Origin: Adiantum capillus-veneris
Taxonomy: Eukaryota > Streptophyta > Polypodiopsida > Polypodiales > Pteridaceae
Assembly: GCA_014529385.2 (NCBI GenBank)
Contig: CM043955.1
Span: 149,997,640-150,061,639, forward strand
Length of the DNA: 64,000 nucleotides
Reading direction: 5' to 3'
This document shows positions 21,860 to 32,849 of this stretch, one piece after another (position 1 is the stretch's first letter; every line of letters begins with the position of its first letter). Both the position numbers and the translations under genes were made by a program. The notes under the pieces were generated by a model. That model was not told the DNA's origin. It did not search any database and saw nothing but the letters and a program-made list of their open reading frames with translations.

Positions 21860-22690
21860 TTGCTCACATTAAGAAGAGGATGGGGTCTAGGAGGGCCTCT
21901 TTACTTGCCATGAGCTTATGGAGGTGATTAATATTTTGACGAATAGGTATACGCCATGTGTGCAAGAATGGTGGGTGTGTAAGAGATATGTAAGAGTGGT
22001 CAAAGCATGCACTTTCCCCCCCAGAAAGGAGATGGACAATTTTATGATTTTGACCTTCCATAACTCCCATAAATTATCTCCGATTTGAGCGGAGATCAGA
22101 GATCTACAATCTGTGCATCAAGCTCTTTCCATAGATATGCCACATGATATGGTTTTACCCACTAGATTTTAAATTCTATTTTGGGAGGGAAATTTGAATT
22201 TAAAAAACTAGCTATTTTTGCCTGTTTGAATTCAAAAGGTGTCCTTTGATTACTTTCTTAATATGAAAGGTTTGACTTCCTTAAAGTGCCAAATAAAGAG
22301 ATCCTCCTAGACCCCATTCTATTCCTAATGTTGCTTGCTACTGGATGCTTCAAGTGCTTACCACACCAAATGTAAGGTTTCCAGTTTCTGAAACCTTAAA
22401 AATTGTACAAAGCTTATAAAAATAACTTGAAAACCACCGTTGAATGATTCAATCATGGCTGATATTGGTATTTTTGGAAACATAACCAGAGCTTTACTAT
22501 GGTTAGTAATTTTTAGAATAAGAATCCGATAAAATTTGGAAACGTTACGGGCCCTGAAAGGTTACACTAGGAATTTAATTAGTTAATAAAAATTGGATGG
22601 TTTCAGTAATTATTATTAACAAAGACTTCTTACCCTAAGGTTCTAGAATTAACTGATATTCCAATTTTCATCATTAAAAATCAGTAAAAT
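21860..22690. other. No recognisable gene
   Basis: AT-rich sequence leading into the promoter of the next LTR element. A phrase near 21870-21900 (GAGGATGGGGTCTAGGAGGG) recurs in reverse complement near 22297-22312 (CTCCTAGACCCCATTC), a small inverted pair. No coding signal. Confidence 0.4.
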
Positions 22691-22838
22691 CAACCAAAAT
22701 CGATTTTGGAAGCTGAGGGGGCAGTGTGGAGCTGTGGGGAACCTGCAAGAGACAGAAATAGCAGCAGGTGGCACTACCTAGAAGCTGGGGGCTTGCTTGA
22801 GGTGCCAGAACTTGCCAGGAACAGCTCGGGGCCCAGAA

Positions 22839-22990
22839 AAACTATAAAAAGACCCCTTTTCTTTCATAAAAATTTAGACTCAGAGCCTTGACACATTCTC
22901 TCTCATCTAGAGAGACTGCTACACAGAAATCACTAGAGATCAAGCTCTAGTTGGTTAATTAAACGGTAATTAGCCTAATCTTTCTCGATT
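22839..22990 (+). promoter_or_regulatory. LTR-type promoter of a plus-strand element
   Basis: ACTATAAAAAGACCCC at about 22840 is a strong TATA box. It is followed ~60 bp later by CACATTCTCTCTCATCTAGAG, resembling the transcription start and R region of plant LTRs. Downstream come a leader with a tandem array and a gag start codon at 24492 on the same strand. LTR edges and primer site were not located. Confidence 0.55.
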
Positions 22991-23189
22991 AGAAAACCTA
23001 GGTTAATCTATTTTCTGAATAAATTGAAGATTAATCCTATGTATACTCAAAAATTCTCTCTTAATTAAATATTCTCTGCTGATTATTGTGATTAAGCTTA
23101 GGGATATTAAGATAATTAATTATTATATCATATTAGGGATGAAATTATCCATTTTAACCATTAATTAATGGGAATTATACTGAGTATTT

Positions 23190-24150
23190 TTTTGAGTAAT
23201 TTTCATAATTATCTTAGCAGAATTACACTATTTTTAGGACAAATTAAAAGGGGAAAAAAAGAAAATTGATTCAAAAGTCTTTGAGCTATTTATCATAGGT
23301 TTATCACATCTTAGGGAACCCGTGATAATTATGTTAAACTTAGATAATTAGTTTACCTAATTATTTTAGCAGAATTACACTGTTTTTAAAACAAATTAAA
23401 AGGGGAAAAATAGCGAATCGATTCAAAATGCTTTGAGTTATTTATCAAAGGTTAATAACATATTAGGGAACCCCTAATAATTATGTTAACCTCAGATAAT
23501 TAGCTTCCCTAATTATCTTAGCAGAATTACGCTGGTTTAAGAACAAATTAAAAGGGGGAAATAGAAAATTTATTTAAAATGCTTTGAGTTATTTATAAGA
23601 AGTTAATCACATCTTAGGGAACTTGTGATAATTATGTTAACTTCAGATAATTAGCTCACCTAATTATCTTAGTAGAATTACACTATTTTTAGGACAAATA
23701 AAAAGACGAAAAATAGCAAATTGATTCAAAATGCTTTGAGTTATTTATTAGAGGTTAATAACATCTTAAGGAACCCATGATAATTATGTTACTCTCAGAT
23801 AATTAGTTTACCTAATTATCTTAGCAGAATTACACTATTTTTAGGACAAATTAATAGGCTAAAATAGCAAATGGGTTCAAAATGCTTTGAGATAATTATC
23901 AAAGGTAAATCCTACTGTATGAGACCCGTGATAATTATCTTAACCTTGGATAATTAGTTTAATTAATTATCTCAATAAAAAGTACATTATTTTTAGTGAA
24001 AATAAAAGGGGAAAAATAGTAAATTAATCTAAAAACCTTTGAGATAATTATCAAAGGTAGAACACACCTTGAGAAATTGTTGATAGATATCTTAACCTCA
24101 AATAAATAGTTTAAATGCTTATCTTTATTAAAAGTAGCGGATTTTGGGTA
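23190..24150 (+). repeat. 152-bp tandem array with one hairpin per unit (array C)
   Basis: About seven head-to-tail units. The marker AGCAGAATTAC or its variants starts at 23216, 23368, 23520, 23671, 23823, about 23973 and about 24125, a spacing of 150-152 bp. Each central unit also has an inverted repeat GATAATTAG-5 nt-CTAATTATC, at 23343, 23495, 23646, 23798 and 23949; arms are perfect in three and nearly so in two. The outermost units are diverged. The array lies between a TATA-bearing LTR-like promoter and a gag start, so it would be transcribed as 5' leader. Confidence 0.92.
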
Positions 24151-24491
24151 TAAATAGAGAAAGGAAATTAGTAAATGACTTTATATAACTACCAAATAAA
24201 TACCTGAGGTTCAAAATCATCATTGAAGGTTGGGAAAATTACCTCAGCATAATTGGGTGGTATAACAAATTACTATCATAAAAAATATACCTAAATTAGA
24301 CCATAAGTATAGGAGGGAAAAGTTACAAATAAAATCTATGAAAATTCCTAAAGATAGAACATATCAAATTACATTTAGGGTGAGTAATCCATTAGCAGAT
24401 AGGAATGATAATTTACTAAGGTTAAATGTAAAATATTCATGGAATATAAACTAAGGAGAAACCCAGTTAAATAGCGTCCCTAATTACCGAT

Positions 24492-24719
24492 ATGGCTCCA
24501 AAGAGAACCAGAGGAAATCCTCTTACCGAGGAAGAGGATATTAGCAACAAAGGAAATAAAGCCACTAATGACCATGAGGCTCGGCCTAGCCGTAGGTCGA
24601 CAGAAGAAAGTTTGCAAGCTCCAACGCAGCAGCACATGGACGAGCAGTCCCAGGTGGATTTCTATTTTGTTCACTTAAATCTTTTAAAGTTCATTTTTAA
24701 GCTAGCATTGCATACGTAA
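24492..24719 (+). CDS. Gag N-terminus of an LTR retroelement, truncated
   Basis: A plus-strand frame begins MAPKRTRGNPLTEEED and continues with a hydrophilic stretch rich in Arg, Glu and Gln (EARPSRRSTEESLQAPTQQH). This is typical of the disordered N-terminus of Ty3/gypsy Gag. After about residue 55 the sequence turns hydrophobic (FVHLNLLKFIFKL) and stops; a GTAAGG at 24716 could be a splice donor. No capsid, protease or RT follows, so only the start of the element's coding region is present. Confidence 0.5.
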   Translation: MAPKRTRGNPLTEEEDISNKGNKATNDHEARPSRRSTEESLQAPTQQHMDEQSQVDFYFVHLNLLKFIFKLALHT

Positions 24720-25760
24720 GGGTTAGGAAGGATAAACTGGCTGTAAATGGAAGGTAACTTCCAAGAAACCAATGAGCAATGATTGTAAATAGGAAAGAAA
24801 TGATTGGGTTATGACTGATTGACCTAGGAAAGAAATGTTTGACCATCCTTAAGACAACTTGTCTCAAGACACCTCTGATTCCTTGGAATATTTTACTCCA
24901 GGTAATGAGTAATGATGGCGATTCCTCCATGGATGAGTCGGTTTCCTCAGTGCGCGTTGAGTCTTTACCCCGTGCTTTTTTGTGTTTGTGGATATTACTT
25001 AAGATATCAAGTTTATCCTAGAGGAACCGCCCGGTTGTATGGGCAACCGGTTGGCGTATGGGCACCTCGACTTTGGGTGATGGCTTTTTCCACCCCGGTT
25101 TTTATAAATAAGGAATGGGTGCCGTTTTTTCACCCCTGTATAGGTGGTCTTGAGACAAGCCAGTACTGGTCAGAGATACTTCAGAATGACAGTACCTTGT
25201 CTTAAGTCTTAAGATGTTTGTTTGCTGAAAGAATGTTTTCAATACTGTTTTCAAAGGTTGTCTTAATGAAATTCAGTTGTGAAAGTTAAAAGGAATCATT
25301 GTTTTAATTGTAAAAAGAATGTGGTAGTAATTAAACAACACAGAAATCATGTGTGAGTGCGGGGTGGTAAGTGGGGATTGACTAAGGTTGTCAATCACGG
25401 ACGGGTGGACCTGATTAGTCAGGTAACTATCCATTCCCGCGCACTAAAATGTTTAGAAACTTCTTCACTTGGAAGAGGAATCCACCAACGGCTGTGCCCT
25501 CACATATGTTAGGGGGAAAAAAGCGTTGGTTAAGGAAACCTGAATCTGAATGATGAAGTTATAGGGCCGGATTTTTTTTTTTTAGTAGTCCCGTTTCCAA
25601 TGCGAGATAGGACTAGGTCTCTTTCTAGGGCTATAAACCTAAACCATTGTCAATGGTAAGGGTGAATTCCCTGGAATTTTTCTTGTTTAAGGACTCTGAC
25701 TTTAGTAGGCCTAGAGACCTGTCAATGGTCCCATCCCGTTTTTGGTGTCGGTGGGTTTGG
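24720..25760. other. Unassigned sequence
   Basis: No reading frame with a recognisable domain. Comparatively G- and C-rich phrases (around 25040-25110 and 25360-25440) stand out from the AT-rich neighbours. The stretch may be the 3' part of the element starting at 22.8 kb after deletion of its pol, but there is no direct support. Confidence 0.3.
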
Positions 25761-25799
25761 GGTCCTTACACCAAAGCTACTCCCAATTTTCCTTAATGT

Positions 25800-26374
25800 C
25801 CAACTTCCCCTTTGCTTGATTCTCTGTTTGATTCTTTGAAATACAATCAATTCCCCCCCTCTGCTCGACAAATTTCTCGATGCTCTACAATGCTAATTCA
25901 AGCAACTACTTTTGATACAACCAAGGTCTACGGCCTTGCTTCCTCTCAAGCCATGGACAATTCGTCGAGCTCTCTTATACGAGCTCCTAGCTTCTAAGCT
26001 TGCCTTCCCTGCAGATCTAGATTCCTTGTTGAGATTCCATCAGAATCTCCTAAGCTTCTAAATGTGCTTGACTCCTTGCTCGTGAGCTCCACACTTTGCT
26101 ACCGACGAGCTGTAGCTCACCTTTCTTCAAGCTTTCAAGCTCTGATTCCTACATAGATTCTAAGATTTCCCTTGAGCTCAACAGGGGCTGCACACATCGA
26201 CGCTTCGATCTTGTTGATTCAGTTTGATCTGCCTCCATCCGGTTCCACCTCCGGTCCAAATCTGCTCAAGGAAGCTTCGTTAAGATTCCATAGGCACCAA
26301 GCTCAAAAGCGAGCTATGTCGCTTCCACTTCTTGTCGGGAATTCGTTGCACACGCGTCGATCACTGAGCCATAA
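25800..26374 (-). mobile_element. Leader of a small LTR element
   Basis: Minus-strand sequence immediately downstream of the primer site at 26375-26385. It has no long frame and repeats words such as AAGCTT and GAGCTC. It is cut off near 25.8 kb by unrelated sequence, and no gag or pol is present. It could be a TRIM-like non-autonomous element or a truncated copia. Confidence 0.45.
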
Positions 26375-26385
26375 CTTTGATACCA
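26375..26385 (-). other. Primer binding site (tRNA-iMet type)
   Basis: The minus strand reads TGGTATCAAAG two bases after the LTR terminus. It resembles the TGGTATCAGAGC sites complementary to initiator-Met tRNA used by the other elements here. Confidence 0.75.
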
Positions 26386-26387
26386 AT

Positions 26388-26601
26388 TGAAGAGTGAATG
26401 TGCACAGATTCATGCATGCGTAGTGCGGTGTGCACGTGTGCGAGAAGGGGAGAGGGAGAGAGTAGACATTGTGTGGGTGGAGTAGGACTCATAATGAGCT
26501 ACTCCTTACTGTTGTATAAATGTACACACAATAAGGTGAGTAGTGGGTGGGCACCCATAGCCTGGGGCGGCCAAGTAAGGCATATACGCAATTACACCAA
26601 C
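26388..26601 (-). mobile_element. Small LTR (~214 bp)
   Basis: On the minus strand it starts TGTTGGTGTAATTGCG (26601) and ends CACTCTTCA (26388), the TG...CA form, next to a primer site. A TTTATAC-like TATA element lies inside (about 26515). The partner LTR was not found in the window. Confidence 0.65.
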
Positions 26602-26878
26602 AACTTGTAACCCTTTCTCATCTGTATCATCCACTAATGCTTCATATATCGCATTTTCCAAAGTTTTAAGTGAGTTTAACTTCCAAGTGCAATCCTTGCA
26701 CGTTGTGAATTTTTTTTTGGTTATTCAATTTGAGGATTACTTCTCAATAGCGAGAAATATATATGGTCATAAATGATGTATGCATGAAGCACCTATCCCA
26801 AGATTGCCAGTTTATGTCACCGTCGTTTTTGGGAAGGAGCTCCTTCTAGAGCATAACTTGGATCGCTAGGTTGGAGGT

Positions 26879-27241
26879 TTTTGGTCTAGCTCAAATACAT
26901 CCACCACTTTTAGGCCTTGCCTTCAAGTGCTAAAGTTGTTTTAAGAGAGCAAAACATGTATGGGGTTGCATGTAGATAATGGACATTGGTCCACTTGAGC
27001 AAAAAAGATTCATTGCATCTTTGCTCCTGTCCTTGTCTTTAACTCTATAACCAATAGTTTTTTGTCTAGATTCAGAGACATCCACCACTTGCAGGCCTTG
27101 CCTTCAAGTGCTAAACTTTTTCTAAGAGATCAAAACATGTATGAGGGTGCATGAAGGTAATGGACATCAATTCACTTGAGCAAAAAAGATTCATCGCATC
27201 TTTGTTCCTGTCCTTGTCTTCGACTCTATAACCAACAATTT
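26879..27241. repeat. Tandem duplication, 181-bp unit
   Basis: Two head-to-tail copies share ACATCCACCACTT, GCCTTGCCTTCAAGTGCTAAA, GAGCAAAAAAGATTCAT and TGTCCTTGTCTT. The landmark ACATCCACC is at 26897 and 27078. Confidence 0.9.
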
Positions 27242-28125
27242 TAAGTCCCTTCATCCAAGATGAAGTCTTCTGGTTCTTGTGCCCTACCAAAAGATATTCA
27301 AATGGTGGTGGTCCACCATCATCCCCTTGATTGGTCACAACTAGATTTTGTGACTAATCCTTATCCGTCTGCATCACAAAGTTGTTAACTAGCTCTACGA
27401 GTGTAGTTTAGTTGGCATTGATGGCCGCTAAATTCTTGTTCATTTGATCCATGCAATGAAGGAGAGCATTAAATTATTGGATATCAACAAACCCATCTTC
27501 ATGCAATCCATCACTTCCCTCAACTTACACATCCTCCATGACAGCATTTGTCCCTGTGGGTGGAGCTGTCTCAAAATCAAATCTATGACTAGCTGGAAGC
27601 GATTGATTTGATGACATCTCACCGTACTTGAATTGAAAAAAATATTTGTAGAATTTAACAATTCCAAAATTTAAATTTCTCAATTTGACGTGGCTATCAT
27701 CTTTGGATGCCTCTTAAGGCCCTTTGTGACTAGCCCTCAATAGATTCCAGGCTTAGAAAGAGATTCCAAATTTGTTGTTGCATGTTGAAGCCTTCTTGGA
27801 GGGAGATTGTTAACAAAGACCTTGTTAATCAAATCCTAAAGGGGACGCATAAGTGTGGAATTGCTTGAGAAAAGTAAGGTATGGAATGCAAATGCTTTTT
27901 GACAACACATGAGATAGAGAGAGATCCCGTACTGGTTGTTGGGGGTGCTTTGATGCAGGTGCCCAAGAAGCGTAATATGCTTAGCTCATCAAGACAAAAA
28001 AATTTGGTGCTAGCTTCACTCAATTCTGCATAGTGTACCTCCTCATCCCCTTGTAAGGGTTTCTTCACACCCGATTTGCATGCACATGCAAAGTCATGCA
28101 AAAGCCATGACCTCTATCGACTTTG
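27242..28125 (-). mobile_element. Internal remnant of a small LTR element
   Basis: Minus-strand sequence following the primer site at 28126-28136. Short frames (28101-27829, 27667-27440, 27338-27111) lack recognisable domains. Around 27610-27450, translation suggests a decayed gag-like start (MSSNQSLPASH, then ETAPPTGTNAVMEDV). No protease or RT is seen. Confidence 0.35.
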
Positions 28126-28136
28126 CTTTGATACCA
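28126..28136 (-). other. Primer binding site (tRNA-iMet type)
   Basis: The minus strand reads TGGTATCAAAG one base after an LTR terminus at 28138. Same motif as at 26375-26385. Confidence 0.7.
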
Positions 28137-28137
28137 A

Positions 28138-28320
28138 TGAAAGACCAAGAGGCCTTCTTGGTAACACTTCTTCTAGACAACCACTCCCTAGCTTTATATC
28201 CCTTGGCTAGGGAGATCCCCCATCCATTGTCTATGTGTGTCCATGCCACTGGGCCATGCCCACATGACCTTTGTCTAGAAAAGTACTATGTGGAAGCAAA
28301 AGAGCAACTAACATGCCACA
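28138..28320 (-). mobile_element. Small LTR (~180 bp)
   Basis: The minus strand ends ...GTCTTTCA at 28138 beside a primer site and contains a TATA element (GATATAAAGC, about 28191-28200). The proposed start TGTGGCATG at 28320 is by rule only; a start near 28350 is possible. The sequence differs from the 26388-26601 LTR. Confidence 0.5.
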
Positions 28321-28359
28321 ATGAGGGTATTTCTGTAGAGTGTTGTTAAAGCACTATGG

Positions 28360-30270
28360 TTAGATCCTCTATAGACAGTAATTGTTTACTCAATCTGAAT
28401 GGATGGTAAAATTCAAACCTACCGCCTCCATCTCTCAAGGCTTTATTCAATGTTCAAATTCCTTGACTGCAATTGACTTCTACACCTTTTGCAACCTTTG
28501 GGTCATCAAGAGATTTCTATAGTTACCCATCAAAGTGCTTTTCATGGCTGTTGGAGCCCTCTCTCCCATTTCTCAATGCATTGGTATGCCATACCATACT
28601 CACACCCACACACTAACACCACCAAATGTATTGTGCTCTACTCACCCAATCCAAAGAAGCATATGTATATAAAAATTAACAAAGATAGAGAAGAGGAGAG
28701 TCTCAACTAGTCAGTTGACCACATATTCTGGCATACTCACTAGTCAAAGTTGGCCCACCAACATGAGACACACATAGCCTCATTGTGTACATTATAGGTC
28801 ATAAAAACTTAAAATACAAGACTTGAATCAATCCTAGAAGCAAACTACCACAACCTGCCTACATGCACAAGGCATCAACTTGGTTGGGCACAACCTAACT
28901 GGCCTCAACACACCCTCTTCATGCATTCTTCACCTCTTAGTTGTACTTACATTGTAGCACTATACACTACACAACAAAATATTGTACAAGCAAATGCATG
29001 CGTTCAAAAAATTAGGTGATGTGGAATTGGTCATAGAGTCTACACCCTCAAAGGTGTCCTGCTTTTAATTATATACTTCTATTATACATTTCCTCTTCCT
29101 CTTGCCCTAGATGTCACGGACAACGAGCTTCCATCACATGAGAAATCTTGTTGTTGTCTTTGTATGTGCATTGATACTTCAACATTATCAAATTTGATAG
29201 CTCATGGTCATCCTTGTTCTTGAGGAGCTAGTTGTATAACGATGTATCATTGTCGAGGGCATCACATGACATGTCAATGCTGAAAGCTTTTATGGATTTC
29301 AGATAGATCTATCCTCCACTTCACACAATTCTTATCATGAAAGCTCTCCCTACACACCCTCCATAAATCTTCCTTCTCACTATGAGCAAGTGAACAATGC
29401 AAAGGAACTTATTCAACTAAGAAACCAGCATGCAGAATACACAATGCTATTCACGTTCAGGATAAAGAGGACATTGATAGACTACTTTGCACAAGAATCT
29501 TGTACGGGTGGAACAAGAAAATTGAAAATTTGTGATTGCAAAAGATGAGGGTCAGCATTGAGCAATGGGTGATAAGATGTTCCACTAGATATTGATGGAG
29601 CTATAATCAATGTTGACTAATGTGGCTGCTCTACAAGTGATGGCCTCTTGCTTTGCAACAAGTAATAGCCTTAGCTAGTCACCACTCATCTCAATAGCCC
29701 TCAAATACTCTCTTCTTGCCCAACAAAACCTTGCTAGGAATAGAGCCTACGTTGGACTGTCAGGGTGATGAGTCCCATGCGACCATTTATCACTACCTTC
29801 TAGAGGAGGGATGTCTGAGAGGATCACTTGACATGTTCAAGGCCAATTTTGTACATGAGAATGCGCTTGACTTCTTGTACCCCAACACATTGTAGTCAAG
29901 AGGGGATAAGCTGGAGCACAATAGCTTGGCTTCGTTGAAGATGAAGACGGATGCATTCTTGCATGCATTTGCAATGCCTATATTCCAATGAGAAGTGTCC
30001 CTTCTATCAAATTGTTGGAATATATGGATTGCCCCTAGAGTGTGGAGAGGCTAGTACCAACATGGCTTCCCTCTCTTACCCATTCGGCATCACTCCTACA
30101 ATATGATGTTGCTAGATTTTGTTCATCATCCAATTGGCCAAGCTCTTTGCCAATACTCTTCCTCATTGCAATGACAACTAGGACACTGTGCTAGACATGG
30201 TCATTGACCTGCATGTGTATCTCTTACTAGGATTAAGCTAGTGAGAGCACTAACATCCTAGGCCTTCCTA
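28360..30270. other. No recognisable gene
   Basis: Only short, stop-ridden frames. The part from ~29700 to 30240 has some protein-like plus-strand runs (for example GSLDMFKANFVHENALDFLY near 29810), suggesting an old coding remnant of unknown family. Confidence 0.35.
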
Positions 30271-30271
30271 C

Positions 30272-30420
30272 TATCGGGTCGCCGCCGTGATGGATGTCTG
30301 TAGCATAGCTATCTGGCACTAAGATAATGTCAATACTCAAGGAAGTAACTTGGATGGGGCACGGAGACTCTTTGAGGTTCTCAATCCTCAAGAAGTGAAC
30401 CTAACAAGCAAACATCACCC
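30272..30420 (-). mobile_element. 3' LTR end fragment of G3
   Basis: About 140 bp here match 42994-43130: GATGGATGT(C/A)TGTAGCATAGC, TCTGGCACTAAGATAATGTC and GAACCTAACAAG(C/A)AAACATCAC. As 42994 is the minus-strand LTR end next to a primer site, this copy is read as the distal end of the 3' LTR. It follows the RNase H region (ending ~30450) almost at once, so integrase and most of the LTR were deleted. Confidence 0.6.
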
Positions 30421-30449
30421 GTATCCTAGTTGAGCTAGTATACACCCTA

Positions 30450-30903
30450 TGGAGAAATTGAAAGCATCTACATGTATGTTGAATATTTTATTCCAATCTA
30501 GTGCTTTCAATATTGGAGCTGGGGTGAGAGCTTGCTTAAGCTTCATGAAGGATTCTTCACACTCATCAGTCCATTCGAAATGCTGTAATCAAGCTATACA
30601 TGGGTTTTGCAATTATAGCGTACATGTAAATAAACCGTCTGTAATATCCACAATGTCCCATGAAGGCTTGAACCCCCTTGACTATTGTTGGTCTAGGCAA
30701 ATCAGCAATAGCATGAATTTTATCCATATCATTAGATATGCTGTTTTTAGACACTATATGTCCAAGAATTTCTCCTTGTCTACCATGAATGTGCACTTCT
30801 CAGGATTTAAGCAAATCCTATAAAGTCTACATTTTTTGAATACCTTTTTGAGATGTTCAAAATGATCAGCCCAGACTGATGAATGTATGCACATATCATC
30901 CAT
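30450..30903 (-). pseudogene. G3 reverse transcriptase 3' part and RNase H start
   Basis: Minus-strand translation begins with the catalytic YMDD box immediately left of the transposon insertion (about 30890-30903), followed by the RT thumb. The frame 30796-30566 gives GHIVSKNSISNDMDKIHAI and GVQAFMGHCGYYRRFI, the RT-RNase H connection typical of Ty3/gypsy. Beyond a stop come LKQALTPAPILKALDW and a DAFNFSI run, where the RNase H catalytic Asp is expected. It ends at ~30450. No integrase follows. Confidence 0.85.
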
Positions 30904-30913
30904 ATATACTTCC
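30904..30913. repeat. Target site duplication, left
   Basis: ATATACTTCC, identical to 31679-31688. Depending on where the inverted repeat starts, the true duplication is 8-10 bp. Confidence 0.85.
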
Positions 30914-31086
30914 CCAGGGATTCACCATGGAAAACTTATCGCACCATGTAAGTGCAGGGGAGGGGGGTTTTTTTACAAGTTACATAAGCGTAAAAGTTAA
31001 GGGCAAGCCCCCAATAATTTATCTCCCAAGGTTAAAAATAAGGGAGGGGGGTATCATTTTTTTAATGGAGGGGGGGGGGGGGGGGG

Positions 31087-31138
<52 letters not shown>

Positions 31139-31678
31139 AGTGAGAAAAGGAAAGAAGTTGCATAAAATATGAACTGGGTTGATTACTTGTAATAATTGGT
31201 CATCGGTGTGCACTAGAACTTGGATGAATTTTGGGAAAGTGTTTAATCAGGTCACATATCAAATTTTGCATCAAGCTGGTCATAGATAAGGGCTGATTTG
31301 GAGCACGTCGAGGGTTGATTTACACCATCTTTGGATGGGTCAAAATTGGATGAGTAGCCAAAGTACATGCTGGTCGGGCACATAGTTTGAAAATCAAGCT
31401 AAGACACATTGAGGGTACATCTAGTTATCAATAATAGTGGTTCCTTAGTATATTGCTAGTCACTATGCTACAAACTCTTTGACGAGTTTTACTCAGTTTG
31501 ATTATGTGAGGCCTAAATTTTATATGTAAGATAGGGGTATGATAGTTTTCTTCATTGATTGTCGTATAAGCGTAGAAAGGGGGGCATATTTCCTAATACA
31601 AGTCGTATATAGGGGTTTTATCAAATTTGTCCGCTCGCAGGTGGCGTCCTGTTTTGTATATAGAGTGAATCCCCCGGG
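30914..31678. mobile_element. Non-autonomous TIR DNA transposon, 765 bp, inside G3 RT
   Basis: The insertion separates the RT segment ending EYLRKFLEVY from the YMDD box. The ends are imperfect inverted repeats: left (C)CCAGGGATTCAC, right in reverse complement CCCGGGGGATTCAC, flanked by the repeat ATATACTT(CC). An 8-bp duplication and a CAGGG-type end would suit hAT; 9-10 bp would suit Mutator. The interior has no transposase frame. It holds a G run, a (GA)n tract, and subterminal C5-6/G5-6 motifs near both ends, also seen at 4136-4312. The insertion postdates G3. Confidence 0.85.
31069..31137. repeat. G tract plus (GA)n microsatellite
   Basis: About 19 G residues followed by ~25 GA units, inside the DNA transposon. 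Confidence 0.95.
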
Positions 31679-31688
31679 ATATACTTCC
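31679..31688. repeat. Target site duplication, right
   Basis: ATATACTTCC, second copy flanking the DNA transposon. Confidence 0.85.
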
Positions 31689-32752
31689 AAGAATTTCCTA
31701 AGATATTCTTTAAAAGCATGACTCATCAATCTTTGAAATGTGGCAGGAGCATTAGTTAACCTAAAGGGTATAACTCGATAGACAAAAATACCCCATTCCA
31801 TTGCAAAAGCAGTTTTATGCTAATCTTTTGGGTCAACCAAAAGTTGATTGTATCCTGAAAAGCCATCTAAGAAGCTGTAAGCTTATTTTTCTGCAACTCA
31901 TTCTAACACATGCTTAGTGATTGGAAAAGCAAAGTTGTCTCTAATGGTAGCTGCATTCACTTTCTTGAGATTGACGCACACTCGTAATTTTCCATTCTTC
32001 TTGAGTACTACCACAATTGGAGACACCCAATTTGTGTGTTCAATTTCATGAATGAATTCGGATTCCTTTAGTTTCTCAATCTCTTCTTTGATCTTCTTGG
32101 CAAATGTTTCATTGTATGTGTATGGCCTTTGTCTACTTGGTTTCGCATCATCTCTGATGGGTATGGTATATTGGCAGATTTTTGGATCAACACCCTTGAG
32201 ATCCTTGTAAGACCAAGCACAAATATCTCGGTATTCTTTTAATAAGCTTAATAAATTCTCTTCTTCTTCTTCGGTTAGGTCATTTGCAATGTAGGCAGGC
32301 CTAGGCTCTTCTCCTGGTTCAGTCAAATCTATCTTTTTCGCATTTTCAGGCCCTTCGTAGGACTCACCTTGTTTTCGTAGTTCTCTAAAATGTTGTTCTA
32401 CTATGATTTTTCGGTCTTGGAGAATATATTTTTTGTAATGGGATGGAACACTCATTACATCTTTACCATCCTCTTCTGTGGTTTCCGTTTCGGTTTTATA
32501 TATCTCCTTTAGAGCTTTTTTCAACTCTTGATATTTCGTTTTCCGCTCAACTCGTGTCATGGTTGGCTCTTTGTCCTGTTTTTTTGACTTTGCTTGAGTA
32601 TCCTTCCTCATTTTTCTCAATGTCTTCGACATTTCTGGATTGTCGTTTAAAGGATATCTGCCAGTGATTTTGTCCTTGACACAATCATGTGCATCTATTT
32701 GCATCGAGAACTGTGTTCTACTGGAGATTGATGGCATAGGTCTAGCTTTCAC
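31689..32752 (-). pseudogene. G3 reverse transcriptase, N-terminal part (Tat-like)
   Basis: The 284-codon frame 32752-31898 carries KKALKEIYKT and PSHYKKYILQD. Then comes LLKEYRDICAWSYKDLKGVDP, whose (F/C)AWSY-D-(M/L)-G-x-DP pattern is the usual lead-in to RT in the Tat lineage of plant Ty3/gypsy elements. It continues with FIHEIEHTNWVSPIVVV, KKNGKLRVCVNLKKVN and FAFPITKHVLE. After a stop at 31895 the same frame resumes (MEWGIFVYRVIPFRLTNAPATFQRLM) up to the transposon insertion. Three blocks (32752, 31801 and 30796 starts) share one frame, so RT decay is mild apart from the insertion and a few stops. Confidence 0.9.
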
Positions 32753-32849
32753 GTTTTTGGTGCCTCTTTTTCATCTATACCATTTTTTTCTTCTCGATTT
32801 CTGGTTAGGAAAGTCAAAAAACTTTTCCTCCCCTCCTTTCAGGAGTAGC

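Noticed and set aside
24839-25205. Overlapping plus-strand frames (60 and 97 codons)
   Set aside because: No domain and no coherent frame preference; treated as chance.
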